Positions 51,001 to 64,000 of a DNA stretch of 64,000 nt are shown piece after piece. Position numbers and translations under genes: made by a program. Below the pieces are notes generated by a model that saw only the letters and a program-made list of their open reading frames with translations, was not told the DNA's origin and searched no databases. Position 1 is the stretch's first letter, and each line of letters starts with the position of its first letter. Source of the DNA: Tetrahymena elliotti 4EA (Eukaryota > Ciliophora > Oligohymenophorea > Hymenostomatida > Tetrahymenidae); NCBI GenBank assembly GCA_000231825.2, contig JH720318.1, forward strand, positions 452,539 through 516,538. Reading direction: 5' to 3'.

Positions 51001-54000
51001 GGTGCTTTGACATGGTGTAAATCTCTTCGTGATAGAATTTAAGAGCCTATTGAAAAACTTGCCTAATTAGGATAGGGTATTACTGAACGTGAAGAATACA
51101 AAGATGTTCAAAAACTCTATACCTCTATCACTAAATCTATTAAAGATTATGAAGATCAAAAGATCCTTTCTTGGTAAAAAGAAGTTGAAGATTCTTCATA
51201 GGATAAGCTTAAGTAAACCTTACTTTGCAAGGATGAAAATGATCTTATTAAGGTAAAATTTTATAATTTTTACTCAATTCAAACTTTTACAAATTATGTT
51301 TTTATCAAAATAGGTTAACTTTGACCCTAGTTTGGTTAGATTATTGAAGGAAGTCAAATATTTCTTATTATTAAGATTAGAAGTGCCAACTACTGCTAGG
51401 GATATTTATACCAAAGCTGAAACGTACAGAACTTAGATCGTAGCTCTTGACATGATTGTTGATAATTACAATCATATTAAGACTTGCTTACTTCCAGTTG
51501 AAGAACCTTTAGTCAAAAAGAAAATTTAAGATATGGAAGAAGAAGTAAAACCTGGTATTGAAGAAATTCGCTGGAAATCAACAAACATAGATCAATTTAT
51601 TTCTAAATCTAAGAGCATTGTTGACTTACTTTTCGAAACTGTTAACAAAATGAAAGACTCTTTGCAAAAAATCCACAAGTGCTTATCCAACTTCAATGTC
51701 AAAATTATTGAAAGAAAGAATAGACCTATGTCTCCTGATGATTATGATCAATTCTTAAAAGCTATCTTCTCCAATAAACTCACTATTGTCAAAGATAATG
51801 GCAACTAAATTTAAAAGCTTGTAAAAGAAGTACTTGATGCTGTTAAAGCTGATAAGAAACAAAACTCTTGGAAAAATTATAACGATTACGTAAATGTTAT
51901 TGTTATTGAAGGTATCAGCTCTGCTATTCAAACTGCACTTTTACACTTAAATGAATAAATTAACCCAGTGTTTATTAAAAGAAATGACATCTCACCTCTT
52001 TTTGATATCCGCTTGGAGCTTGGATAGAGTGGTATTCAATTTGATCCTGAAATAGGTGAGTCATCTAATTAACTGACTGTTAGAAACACCATAAGAAATT
52101 GGATTAATGATTTCTTCAACATTGCTGGTACTATTTAACGTTTAGACACCACCATGCCAGGTGATTTCTTGTAAGAAATTCGTTCTTTCTTTGAAATTAA
52201 ACAATGCTTAGCCATGATTACCTAAAATTTGGAATGGATTGAAACTGAATGCAACTAATTCCGTGCACGTTTTGATACTTATTCTTACCTCTGGACAGAA
52301 GATGAATAAGTTTCATTCAATCGCTTCTTAGATGAAAATGAACCCAAAGATGATGATGGTAAGGGTGGAGAAGATGATGAAGGTGAAAATAATGAAAAAT
52401 AAAACCCCCTTTTGAAGGGATGTCGTGCAAAGATTCCTAATTTAGATTTATTTGATGAAAAAATCACTCACTTAAAGGCTATCTAACAGGAAATATCTCG
52501 TATCAAAACTCCTGAAGATATTTCTTGGTTGAGAATCAATTTATAACCTATGAAGACTGCTTTAGATGCTAGAGTAACTCGTTGGATTCGTGTATACACT
52601 GACTTTTTAGTCAACTAATTCCGTACCACTTAAAAGAACTTATTAGATTTTATTGAAAAAACCAAAGATGGCATTAAGAAAAATCCTGCTGATCATGAAA
52701 ATTTACATGATAAAAAATTATTGATGAGCGTTATGAAGGTTATTTCTGATGTTAAAGACGTAGAACCTCGTCGTGAAGGTATTATTACCCGCATGAAGGA
52801 AATGGTCATTAAATTAAAAAAGCATAATGTCCCTATCACAGAAAAGGGTACTGATGATCCTTTATAATAAATTGATAATGCTAACAGCAACTTTATTGAA
52901 ATTTATGGACGTGTATTCAAAGTAAAGGCTGATATTATTCCTTTACAAGCAGAAGAAACATAAAATATTAAACGTGACTTAGATATTTTCATGAAAGAAG
53001 TTGAAAGTTTCAGAAAGGAATTCTTGTAGAAATTACCCTTTGACTACACTGAAAGTATGGGTTATGAAAATATTAATAATGCTTATGATACAATTATGGC
53101 TTACTATCATAAGTTAACTGCAATTGAAGCTCGTGCTTAGGAATATAATAACTTAGAAAAACTTTTTGAACTTTAAAAAAGTAACTATAAGCAATTGAAG
53201 GATTGTATGAATGATTTGAAGAATCTCAAGACTATGTGGGATGCTATTGCACTTATCAATTTCTAATATAATGACTGGAAGACTAAGCCCTGGCGTTAAA
53301 TTAAGGCAGATATCCTCTTAGATACAAACAAGACACTTGGTACTCAAATTAAAAACTTACCTAAGGAAATCCGTAACTTCAAAGGATATAACGTTATAGT
53401 TGAAAAGGTAAAGAATATGGGTACAGTCTTACCTCTTGTCTCTGCACTTCACTCTGAATTTATGGAAGATCGTCACTGGAGTCAACTTAAGTAAATCACA
53501 GGAACAGTATTTGATCATAACTCCCTCTCTTTCTTCTTTGAAGATATTTTGGCACTTAACCTTTATAAATATGAAAACACTGTAAATGAAATTGTTGATG
53601 TTGCTTAAAAAGAAGCTAAAATTGAAAAGAAGCTTAAAAATATTGAATAATGGTGGAGTAAATAAATCTTCGAGTTTACTGAATACAAGGAAACTAAGAC
53701 ATTTGCTTCTCTTGATAATATGATGGAAGTATTAGATCAACATTCTTTAGATTTGATGGGTATGAAATCATAGGGTAAATATGTTGAATTCTTCTACGAT
53801 AGAGTTGAAGACTGGCGTGAAAAGTTAGGTCGTGTTGATGTAGTAGTCAATGAATGGCTTAAGGTATAAAAGAACTGGAAAATTCTTTACAACATTTTCC
53901 TTCTTTCAGAAGATATCCGTATGCAACTTCCTGAAGATACTAAGGTCTTTGAAGGTGTTGATAAAGAATTCAAGGATATGATGTCAGAAGTTTCTGCTAA

Positions 54001-57000
54001 TCCTTCTGTTGTTGAAGCTTGTACTATTGAACGTCGTGATGTTTTAGTAGGATGGTCTTAAGCAATTAAGAAATGTGAGAAGGCTCTTAATGACTATCTT
54101 GAACAAAAGAAAAAATCATTCCCTCGTTTTTATTTCTTATCAAATCAATCTCTTCTTACTATCCTTTCTAATGGTTAAAATGCTCCAAAAGTTTGTGAAT
54201 ATCTTGGTGATTGCTTTGATGGTCTTAAAACATTAACTTTTGAACCACCTGCTAATCCTGCTGAAACAAGCAAGATAGGTATTGGTATGATATCTAAGGA
54301 TGATGAAAAGGTACCTTTCTCATCTAAGTTTGTTTGTGAAGGAGCAGTAGAACACTGGCTCTTGAATTTAGAATTTAGAATGCGCGAAACCCTCTAAGAA
54401 ATATTGGAGGGAGCTAAAAATACTGCTGACTTATGGGATAGTGGTGATAAGCCAAGAGAAGAGTGGGTTGAAGGCTACAATGCTTAAATTGCCTTATTAA
54501 CTACTACTATAGTTTGGACTGAAGATGTTGGTAGAGCTTTTGAAGATTTAGCTGGTGGTAGTGAAACTGCTATGAAAGAATGCCAAAAACTTATTGAAGT
54601 GCGTTTAGAAAATTTAATCAAAAAAGTTCGTGGTGACTTACATATCTTAGAAAGATGGAAAATTATTAATATTATTACTATTGATGTCCACAGTCGTGAT
54701 GTCGTTGAAAAGTTTGTTATATAAAAAGTTTCTGAAGCTGAATCCTTTGCTTGGTTATCTTAACTTAAGTTCTACTGGGAAAACAAACCTGATTCTGATA
54801 TGCATCTAAGATAAACTCTCAGATTCCCTTGGGAAAAGGATAAAAATAAAAATAAATGTATTATCAGAATTGTTGATTGGTTCCGTTTCTATTCATATGA
54901 ATATATTGGTAATGCCATTCGTTTGGTCATCACTCCTTTAACTGATAGATGCTATATTACACTCACTTAAGCTCTTAATTTAACAATGGGTGGTGCTCCT
55001 GCTGGTCCTGCTGGTACTGGTAAAACAGAAACAACTAAGGATTTGGGTAGAGCCATCGGTATTCCTGTCATGGTCTTTAACTGCTCTGATTAAATGAATA
55101 AAGATTCTATGGCTCAAATTTTTATGGGTCTTTCTTAATCTGGTGCTTGGGGCTGCTTTGATGAATTTAACAGAATTTCAATTGAAGTCTTATCAGTCGT
55201 TTCTACTCAAGTTAAGTGTGTTCTTGATGCTTTGAAGGAAAAGAAGACTAAATTCTCTTTTGTAGAAGAAGGTGAAATTTAATTATAAGATACTGTTGGT
55301 TTCTTCATTACAATGAATCCAGGTTATGCTGGTCGTACTGAATTACCTGAAAACTTGAAAGCCTTATTCAGATCATGCGCAATGGTTGTTCCCGATTTAG
55401 CACTTATTTGTGAAAATATGCTCATGTCTGAAGGTTTTACTATGGCTAGAGTTTTATCACGTAAGTTCGTGTCTCTTTATATGCTTTCTAGAGAATTGCT
55501 TTCCAAATAAAAGCATTATGATTGGGGTCTTAGAGCAGTTAAGTCAGTCTTACGTTAAGCTGGTAAGCTAAAGAGAGGTGATCCTGATATGCCTGAAGAT
55601 CCTTTACTTATGAGAGCTTTGCGTGATTTCAATATGCCCAAGATTGTTACTGATGATAAGGTTATCTTCCGTAGATTAATTGGTGATTTATTCCCTAAAT
55701 TAGATCCTCCTACTAAGTAAAACCCCGAGCTAAAGAAGATTGTTCAAGATACAACAAAGAAAGATATGGGTTTAGTTCCTGAAGAACTTTTTGTTACCAA
55801 GGTTGTATAGTTAGCTGAAATTCTTGAAGTTCGTCACTGTTGCTTCGTAATTGGTCCTCCTGGTTCTGGTAAGACTTGTGTATGGAAAACTTTACTTAGA
55901 TCTTACATCAATAGTGGTGAAGATGCAGAATATGATACTCTTAATCCTAAGGCTATTACTTCAGATGAACTTTTTGGTGCTTATACAAAAACAAAAGAAT
56001 GGAAGAACGGTGTTATCGCTGTTATTATGAAAAACTAAGTAAAAAATGAAGAAAAATATAAAGCCACTCATATGCACAAATGGTCTGTTTTAGATGGTGA
56101 TATTGATCCTGAATGGATTGAATCTCTTAATACAGTCATGGATGACAACAAAGTACTAACCCTTGTCTCAAATGATCGTATCTTCTTAACTCCTTAAATG
56201 AGATTGATATTTGAAATTTCTAATTTGCGTAATGCTACTCCTGCTACAGTTTCTCGTGCTGGTGTACTCTTTATTAACGAAACTGATATAGGTTGGATGC
56301 CTTACATGAACAGTTGGTTAGAACGTTCTCAAATTAACATTTTGAAGTAATAAAAGGAAATGGCTAATATGCCAGAATATCCTGTCATTGATGATGTTGC
56401 TAAGAGTGTTTTCTATAGATGTTTCTAATCCTATTTTGAATAAAATATTGATGTTCATGACAAAAATAGAGTTCGCCACATTTGCCCAATGGTCGATATT
56501 GCAATGATTTAGACAATATGTACAATTTTAGATGCCCTCCTTATTTAATACTTACCTAAATTGAAGCAAATGAAAGAAGAAGATGAAAAGTAAGCTCTTG
56601 AAGCTTTCTTCATATTTGCTGGTTTATGGGCTATTGGTGGTCCAGTTGGTGGTGGCCAAGATGACTCTAAGGACATGAAGGAATTCAATTCAGTTTGGAA
56701 AGGAGCTGCAAAAGTTAAATTCCCAGAATAAGGTCTTTGCTATGATTATTACTATGATATTAATGAAAATAAATGGAATGCATGGAAAGTCGAAGATTAC
56801 TTACCAAATGATTAACCCTTATTCTCAAAGATCTATGTTGCTACTATTCATACAACTCGTCTTAGATATATGATTGATATTCACTTACAAAGACGTAAAC
56901 CTATTCTCTTTATAGGTTCAGCTGGTACAGGTAAAACAGCCGTTATACGTGATTATCTTAATTCAACCAAACCAGAGTAAGTTTCTCATAAAACTATTAA

Positions 57001-60000
57001 CTTCTCATCTTTCACCGATTCTCTTGCTTTGTAAAAGAACATAGAATCTATGGTTGAAAAGAAGAATGGTAGAAACTATGGTTCTGCTACAAATAAAGTT
57101 TTAATTTGTTTTATTGATGATTTCAATATGCCATATGTTGACAAGTATGGTACTTAATCTCCTATTCAATTGCTTCGTTTAATTCTTGATTATGGATCTA
57201 TTTTTAATCGTGAACAACTTGAAGAACGTAAATTCCTCTAAGATCTTTTATTCTTTGGTTGTTTAAATCAAAAATCTGGTTCTTTCACTGTAGATTTACG
57301 TCTATAACGTAATTTCTCAGTATTCAGTATGTACACTCCTACTTCTGACGTTATCAAGACAATATTTGGTTCCATCTTAAATGCACATCTTGCTACTATA
57401 GACGATAAGGCTTAAAAAATGGCTTTTAAATTAGTTGAAGCAACTTACTTTACTTTTGATAAGGTTCTCAAAAATACAACTGCTTTTGCTCCCTCTGCTA
57501 AACGGTTCCACTATCAATTTAATTTCAGAGAATTAGCTCGTGTCTGTGAAGGTATATGCCGTTCGACTCCTGGCTAATATTCAGGTGGTGATCAAGGAAA
57601 ACTTGTTCGCCTATGGGCCCATGAAATGAAACGTACTTTTGAAGATCGTTTTATTTCTAATGAACACGTTGAATTCTTCCGTCGTTATCTGAGTGAAGCT
57701 ATATCAAAATGTATTGGTGATTTCCCAGAAAATGAAAATCCTATTGCTGAACCTCTTATTTTCACTGCCTTTGTTGCAGCTCACTAAGCTCTTGACTAAT
57801 AATATACATAATGTACTATACCAGTATTAAAGAGAGTTCTTGATGATAAGCTTGAAGAATATAATGAAGTCAAGGCTCAAATGAACTTAGTTCTTTTCTA
57901 ATAAGCTATGGAGCATGTAAGCAGAATATGTCGTATCCTTGATATGCCTGGTAATAACGCTCTTTTAGTTGGTGTAGGTGGTTCAGGTAAATAATCACTT
58001 TGTCGTCTTTCTACCTTCATTAATGGTTTTGAAATCGATTAGCTTGTCGTTACTGCTTCTTTCACTATGAATGACCTACGTAACAGCTTATAAGAAATTT
58101 ATAAAAAAATTGCCAAGCCCAATAGTGTTCCTCGTGTCTTTATGATTACTGATTCTTAGATTAAAGAAGAATAATTCTTGATTCCTATTAATGATATGCT
58201 TAACTCAGGCTGGATTTTTGATCTCTTTGCTAAAGAAGATATGGATTCATTAGTAAGTGGTGTTCGTAATGAGGCTAAGGGTGAAGGTGTTGATGTTAAT
58301 AATCTCACTGCACTTACAACCTATTTCCTTGATAAGATAAGAAAAAATCTTAAAGTAGTTCTTTGTTTCTCACCTGTTGGTGATACTATGCGTATTCGTT
58401 CAAGAAAGTTCCCTGGTATTATTAACAATACTTCTATTGATTGGTTCCATCCTTGGCCACATGAGGCTCTTATTGATGTCGCCTTCCGTTTCCTAGAAGA
58501 AATAGAATTCCCTACTGAAGAAATTCGTTAATCTATTTCTCTTAATATGGCTAAGGTTCACTCTTCTATTGATATTGCCAATGAAAAATTCTTAAAGCTT
58601 GAACGTCGTTACAACTACACTACTCCTAAATCTTTCTTAGAATTGATTGATTTCTATAAGAAGCTTCTTACTGAAAAACGTGAAACTATCTAAAAATAAA
58701 TCTAGCGTTATGAGATGGGTCTTAACATTTTGGCAGAAACCTAAAATAAAGTGTAAGGTTTACAAGAAGAACTTAAAGTTAAGATGGTTGAAGTCAATAA
58801 ATAAAGAGAAGAAACTGATATTTTGATTGAAAAAGTAGGAAAGGAAAGTGCTCTTGCTGAAGAAGAATAAACTATCGCAAATGCTGAAGAAGAAAAAACT
58901 AATATTGCTGCTGCTGAAGCTGAAAAGATTTCCAAAGAAGCCACTGATGCTTTAGCTGAAGCCCTTCCAGCTCTTCGTTCTGCTGAAGCTGCTGTTGATT
59001 GCTTAAAGAAACCTCACGTCACTGAAATGAAGAATCTTGGTTCTCCTCCTGCAGGTGTCATAGTTACTGCTCGTGTTGTCCTTATTCTTTTTAATTAAGG
59101 TATTACTTTGAATGATCCTGATGAGAAAGTTTGGAAAAAGGCAGTTACTTTCATGAATAATCCTCAAGCTTTTATTGATAAGGTTAAGAGTTTTGATGGT
59201 GAGAATATTGAATCAAATGTTATTGAACAGTCTAATAAAATTATTTAAGATCCCAGCAAAAAGTTTAATGAAAAAGATATGGCTGGTTAATCATATGCTG
59301 CTTCAAAGCTCTGTGCTTGGGCAGTTAACATTGTTACCTTTAATAAGATTTTCAAGTAGGTTAAACCCTTGTAAGATGCTTAAAAATAAGCAAATGAAAC
59401 CTTAGAAGAAAAAAAGAAGGAACTTGCTATTGTTAAATAGCGTGTTGCAGAATTAAATGCTCGTGTCAATTCGTTGAAGCGTCAACTAGAAGAAGCTGAA
59501 GCACGTAAAATGATTGTCGAATAAGATGCTGCTCGTTGCTAGTCCCGTCTGAGTGCTGCAGAAAATTTAGTCAATGGTCTTGCTGGTGAAAACAAGCGTT
59601 GGACATAAAATGTCAAATTCTTAAAAGAAAATATTAAATCTATGATTGGTGATTCACTCCTTGCTTCCGCATTTGTTTCATATATTGGTGCTTTCTCTGC
59701 AAAGCTTCGTCTTGAGCTTTGGAAGAATACTTGGTTACCTGATATTATTGAAAAGGGTATTCCAATTACTGAAGGTATTGAGCCTTTGAAGATTCTTACT
59801 ACTGAAGCTACTAAATCTAAGTGGAAAAATGAAGGTCTTCCTGCTGATCCTATGTCTCTTGAAAATGCAGCTATTATTACTGCATGTGCTCGTTGGCCTC
59901 TTATTATTGATCCTTAGCTTTAAGGTTCAACATGGATTAGAGGAAAATAAGGTGAAAATCTTACTACTATTTCACTCAGTCAACCTAAATGGTTAGGAGC

Positions 60001-63000
60001 TCTTACCAGCAGTATTTCATCAGGTCGTGCAGTTCTTATTGAAGGTATTCAATAGGAAATTGATGCAACCCTAGATCCTTTACTTTAACGTGCTGTCAAG
60101 AAGAATGGTAATCAATTATAATTAGAAATAGGTGGTGATCCTATTGATTATGATCCTAATTTCAAGCTCTTCCTTATGACTAAACTTATCAACCCTCACT
60201 TCCGTCCTGAAATTGCTGCACAATGTACTATTATTAACTTTATTGTTACTGAAAGTGGTCTTGAAGAATAGTTCATTGCAATGGTTGTCAATATTGAAAA
60301 AAATGAACTTGAAATGGCCAAGCAAGACTTAGTGAAAAAATAGAATGAATATGCAGTTACTCTTGATAAATTAGAATCTGATCTTTTGCAATCACTTTCT
60401 GAAGCAGATCCTGCTACAATTTTAGATAACACTGAACTTATATAGAATCTTGATAAGACAAAGAAAACAACTATTGAAATTACTGAATAACAATAAAAGG
60501 CTAAGGTCACTGAAGCTGAAATTAACATTCAAAGAGAACATTATCGTGTTGTTGCTGCTGAAGGTTCAATGCTCTATTTCCTTGTTATTTCTCTTAGTGT
60601 TATGGATCATATGTATCAATATTCATTGGAATCATTCATCACATTCTTCTTCAAAGCTATAAATCGTACTACAGTTCGTGATGAAAATCGTATTCCTACT
60701 TTAATCTTAAATATCCGTTCTACTATTTATTAATGGATTTCTCGTGGTCTTTTCGAAAAACATAAACTCATTTTCCTTACTCTTATTGTATTCCGTCTTA
60801 TGTAGAAAAAGATTATTGATGTTGCTTATGAACCAGCTGAAATGGATTTCCTTATTAAATGTCACACTCGTCCTGGTGTAGAAAATACTCTGGACTGGTT
60901 ACCTAACATAGCTTGGGATTCAATCCAAGGTTTGATTCATCTCGAAGAATTCAGAAACTTTGCCCATCAACTTGAAAAGGAAGCTCCCAATCGTTTCAAA
61001 GATTGGTATAATGAACTTCAACCTGAAGATTAAAAGCTTCCTCTTGATTGGAAGCGTCTTGATAGTATGCCATTCAAGAAGTTATTAGTACTACGTTGCT
61101 TACGTCCTGATCGTATGACTATTTCTCTCAATAACTTTATTCGTTCTGTTTTACCTTAAGGTGATGCATTCGTTGAAATGGATCAAAAGCTTGCTTTCAC
61201 TGATATTCTTGAATCTGTTATTAATGAGGACTCTGAATCAACTATTCCTATATTCTTTATTTTATCTCCTGGTTCTGATCCAGTCAAAGAAGTAGAAAAG
61301 ATTGCTAAGAAAAAGCGTATTGAACCTGGTAAAAATTTCTTCAACATTGCTTTAGGTCAAGGTCAAGATGAAATTGCTCGTCGTCGTATTGAAGAAGGTA
61401 ATAAAGAAGGTCACTGGGTTATGCTTCAAAATATACATCTTATGCCTACTTGGCTGATTGAACTTGAAAAGATTCTTGACTCTTTCTCAGGTGAAGCTGG
61501 TGGTGGTAACTCAGAATTCCGTCTTTTCCTTTCAGCTGAACCTTCATCTGGTATTCCAATTGGTATTCTTGACCGTTCTATTAAACTTACTAATGAACCT
61601 CCAGCTGGATTAAAGGCTAACATGAAACGTGCTTGGACTTACTTCTCCAAAGAAGAAATTGAAGATAAGGATCCAAAGATTAAATCTATTCTTTTCGCTC
61701 TTTGCTTCTTCCACTCAACTCTAATTGAGCGTCGTCGTTTCGGTCCTAAGGGCTGGAATATGTCTTATCCATTCAATACTGGTGATCTTCGTGACTCTTA
61801 TTTAGTTATGAATAGATATATGGAATAAAACTAAGGTGGTAAAGTACCATTTAATGATCTCATTTATATTTTCGGTGAAATTATGTATGGTGGTCACATT
61901 GTGGATGATTGGGATAGACGTTTATGTAACTCTTATTTATTCAACACTATGCATGAATAGTTATTTGATGAACTTGAATTATTCCCTTATATTGAAGGCA
62001 AAGGAATTTCATTCAAGGTACCTGGCCAGAATCCTTATGAAAAATATATTGAACATATTGAAACTTCCCTTAAATAAGAAACTCCTTTAGCCTATGGTCT
62101 CCATCCTAATGCTGAAATTGGTTTCCGTACTGATTAATGTAAGACTCTATTCAATACACTTCTTGAGCTTATGCCAAAGGAAACAGCTCGTGATGAAAAA
62201 TCATCTGATATAAAATCCTCTAATGAAATGGCTTCAGATCTTATCAAGCAATTACTTGAAGACTCTGAATTAAAGAATAAGATTTTCAATATGGAGGAAA
62301 TAAAAAATAAGATAGATGCTGAAAATAAGGGACCATATTAAAATGTCTTCTTATAAGAAATTGAATACATGAATGCCCTTCTTTCCGAAATAGTCAAGTA
62401 ATTTTTACATATTAATTTAAATTTTAACTAATCTTTATTTAAAAATTTTTTAGGGATCTTGAAGAAATTAGTTAAGGTCTTGCTGGTCTTTTAACAGTTT
62501 CAGAAAACATGGAAATGATTATTGAAAGTATTGCTTTAAGTAGAGTTCCTGCATCATGGTAGAAGCTTGCATATCCCTCTAAGAGAGGTCTTTAATCATG
62601 GCTTGCTAATCTCTTCTAACGTATTGAATAACTTAATATTTTCAGAGACGATCCCTACTCTATTCCTAGGGTTGTTATGATTTCTCGTTTCTTCAATCCA
62701 TAATCATTCCTTACTGCTATTATGTAAGTCATTAGTAGAGCTAAGGCTTATGAACTTAATAAATTATATATACAAACTGAAATTACTAAACGTTCTATAG
62801 AAGAAATTGAAGGTGCAGCTAAGGAAGGTGCTTATGTATATGGTTTTATTTTAGAAGGTGCTCGTTGGGACTACCAACTTGGTCAGTTAGAAGAAAGTAA
62901 ACCAAAAGAAATGTTCAGTGTTCTTCCTGTTACTTATTGTAAAGCTGTTCCTCTTCCACCTGAAGGAAAAGAAGATAAGGTAAATAAATTTAACTATTTT

Positions 63001-63205
63001 ATTAAATTAATTAAAAATCTATTCTTTAAAATTACAGAGTTTGTACTAATGCCCAGTATACAAGACAGAAGATAGAGGTAATACTTATGTATTCACTGCT
63101 CAACTCAAAACAAGATTCCCTCCCAGAAAATGGATTCTCGCTGGTGTTGCTATCATCATGGATGTTGAAGGTGTCTCTGATGAAGTCAAAAAAGATAAAA
63201 AGTGA
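48088..63205 (+). CDS. DYH4: Axonemal outer-arm dynein heavy chain, beta class (DNAH9/11/17 type)
   Basis: Complete gene of seven exons: 48088-48224, 48501-48681, 49502-50041, 50101-51252, 51314-62397, 62454-62979 and 63038-63205, giving about 4,595 residues from [20 protein letters not shown] to EVKKDKK. P-loops are AAA1 GPAGTGKT (about residue 1901), AAA2 GPPGSGKT (2184), AAA3 GSAGTGKT (2538) and AAA4 GVGGSGKQ (2890). The stalk coiled coil and microtubule-binding region follow ([20 protein letters not shown]). AAA1 context ([68 protein letters not shown]) matches the DNAH9/11/17 class rather than DNAH5/8. The motor hydrolyses ATP to slide doublet microtubules. The symbol follows Tetrahymena naming for the beta chain and is tentative. 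An acidic insert ([17 protein letters not shown]) lies near residue 1015. Confidence 0.96.
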
Positions 63206-64000
63206 GAAACGTGATAAAAAAATTTAAAATAATAAAAATTTCTTATAAAATAATCAACCAACCCAATAAATTCTAAAATAAATTTAATTACAAATAAAAA
63301 CTAACTCAAATTATAAAAATAAATACAATTAATAATTATTATAAACCATAATATTTTTCTTTTATTTTCATTTCTTATATTTACACAATCAACTAAGTGA
63401 CTATTTCAAAATTATTTACATATTATCTTAAATGTTAAATTAAACTTTACTGTTTATATGTCTTAGTTGTCTTAAACCATTTTATAATTTTCTTACTATA
63501 AATTAAAAAAATTTCCTTTTATCTCAGTTTAAAAATATTTTTAAAGACTCAAATTCAAATTGAATAAATTAACACTTTAATAAGAAAAAAAAATTGTTTA
63601 TATCTTATTACTATCTAATTTATTTAATCATAACTAAGAAAAAATAAACACAAAAAAAAATATGTTTGTTTTCTATTAAAATACTTTTTATTAATCTAAT
63701 AGATAATTAATTTATCATAAAGCTAAATAAAAAAATAATTTATTAAATATTTTGCAGTAAAATTTTATGAAAAATCAAATTTTATCAAGTTAATTTTTAA
63801 TATAAAATTTTTTTTAATAATTTTTAAATACTTTTTACTCTATATTATAATCATAATATTAATTTACAACTATTTAATAATTTATTTTTTTGTTAATATA
63901 CATTTTTTTATCAAAATTTATTAAAGTCTTCTAACTATTTCAAAGTAAACCTCAGATTCTATGAAGGTGTTAATTTTTTTAGTTTAAATAAATATCTTTT
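63206..64000. other. Downstream AT-rich flank
   Basis: From the dynein stop to the window edge. Long A and T runs, no coding frame, no RNA and no telomeric repeat. Confidence 0.6.

Overview
The window looks like macronuclear DNA of an oligohymenophorean ciliate of the Tetrahymena/Ichthyophthirius type. It is very AT-rich. Protein-like frames run through TAA and TAG (read as Gln) and stop only at TGA; for example the AAA4 P-loop of the dynein gene reads GVGGSGK then TAA, where Gln is expected. Most introns are GT..AG, AT-rich and about 45-80 nt, with a few of 120-820 nt; this is longer than the Paramecium norm. A standard-code ORF search breaks almost every gene here, so the models below were read by hand with the ciliate code and splice sites inferred from frame continuity. 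I cannot name the species from sequence alone.

Layout. 1-7.2 kb: a 5'-truncated OB-fold gene, an NAT9-type acetyltransferase (minus) and a multi-OB-fold paralogue of the first gene, interrupted by a 574-N assembly gap. 8.1-10.5 kb: a membrane-anchored ubiquitin protease resembling USP30. 10.8-21.2 kb (minus): two tandem, paralogous hybrid histidine kinases (N-terminal membrane segments, PAS-like region, HisKA, HATPase, receiver). 21.7-23.6 kb (minus): mitochondrial glycine-cleavage T-protein. 23.9-24.0 kb: a small possible structured RNA. 24.8-26.2 kb: an unrecognised protein with helix-turn-helix-like segments. 27.2-28.8 kb: a leucine-rich-repeat pseudogene with three frame breaks and an in-frame TGA. 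29.5-29.8 kb: a small hypothetical gene. 31.0-36.0 kb: a Gln/Asn-rich coiled-coil protein directly followed by a DENN-domain protein. 36.6-37.7 kb: a Zim17/DNLZ mitochondrial zinc-finger protein carrying a remarkable His/Cys-rich insert. 37.8-40.8 kb: a degenerate-kinase plus TPR protein. 41.1-42.6 kb: a PUB-like plus CAP-domain fusion. 42.7-45.3 kb (minus): an ankyrin-repeat protein. 45.9-47.1 kb: PACRG. 48.1-63.2 kb: a complete axonemal outer-arm dynein heavy chain of the DNAH9/11/17 (beta) class.

How they fit together. The right third is ciliary: PACRG (inner junction of doublet microtubules) and an outer-arm dynein heavy chain lie on the same strand under 1 kb apart. Three products point to mitochondria: T-protein, Zim17/DNLZ, and the USP30-like protease by analogy. 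The kinase pair looks like a recent tandem duplication, as does the OB-fold pair. No transposons, CRISPR arrays, tRNAs or rRNAs were recognised. The most unusual items are the PUB-CAP fusion, the His-rich Zim17, the pseudokinase-TPR protein, the hybrid-kinase pair and the unassigned hairpin RNA candidate.
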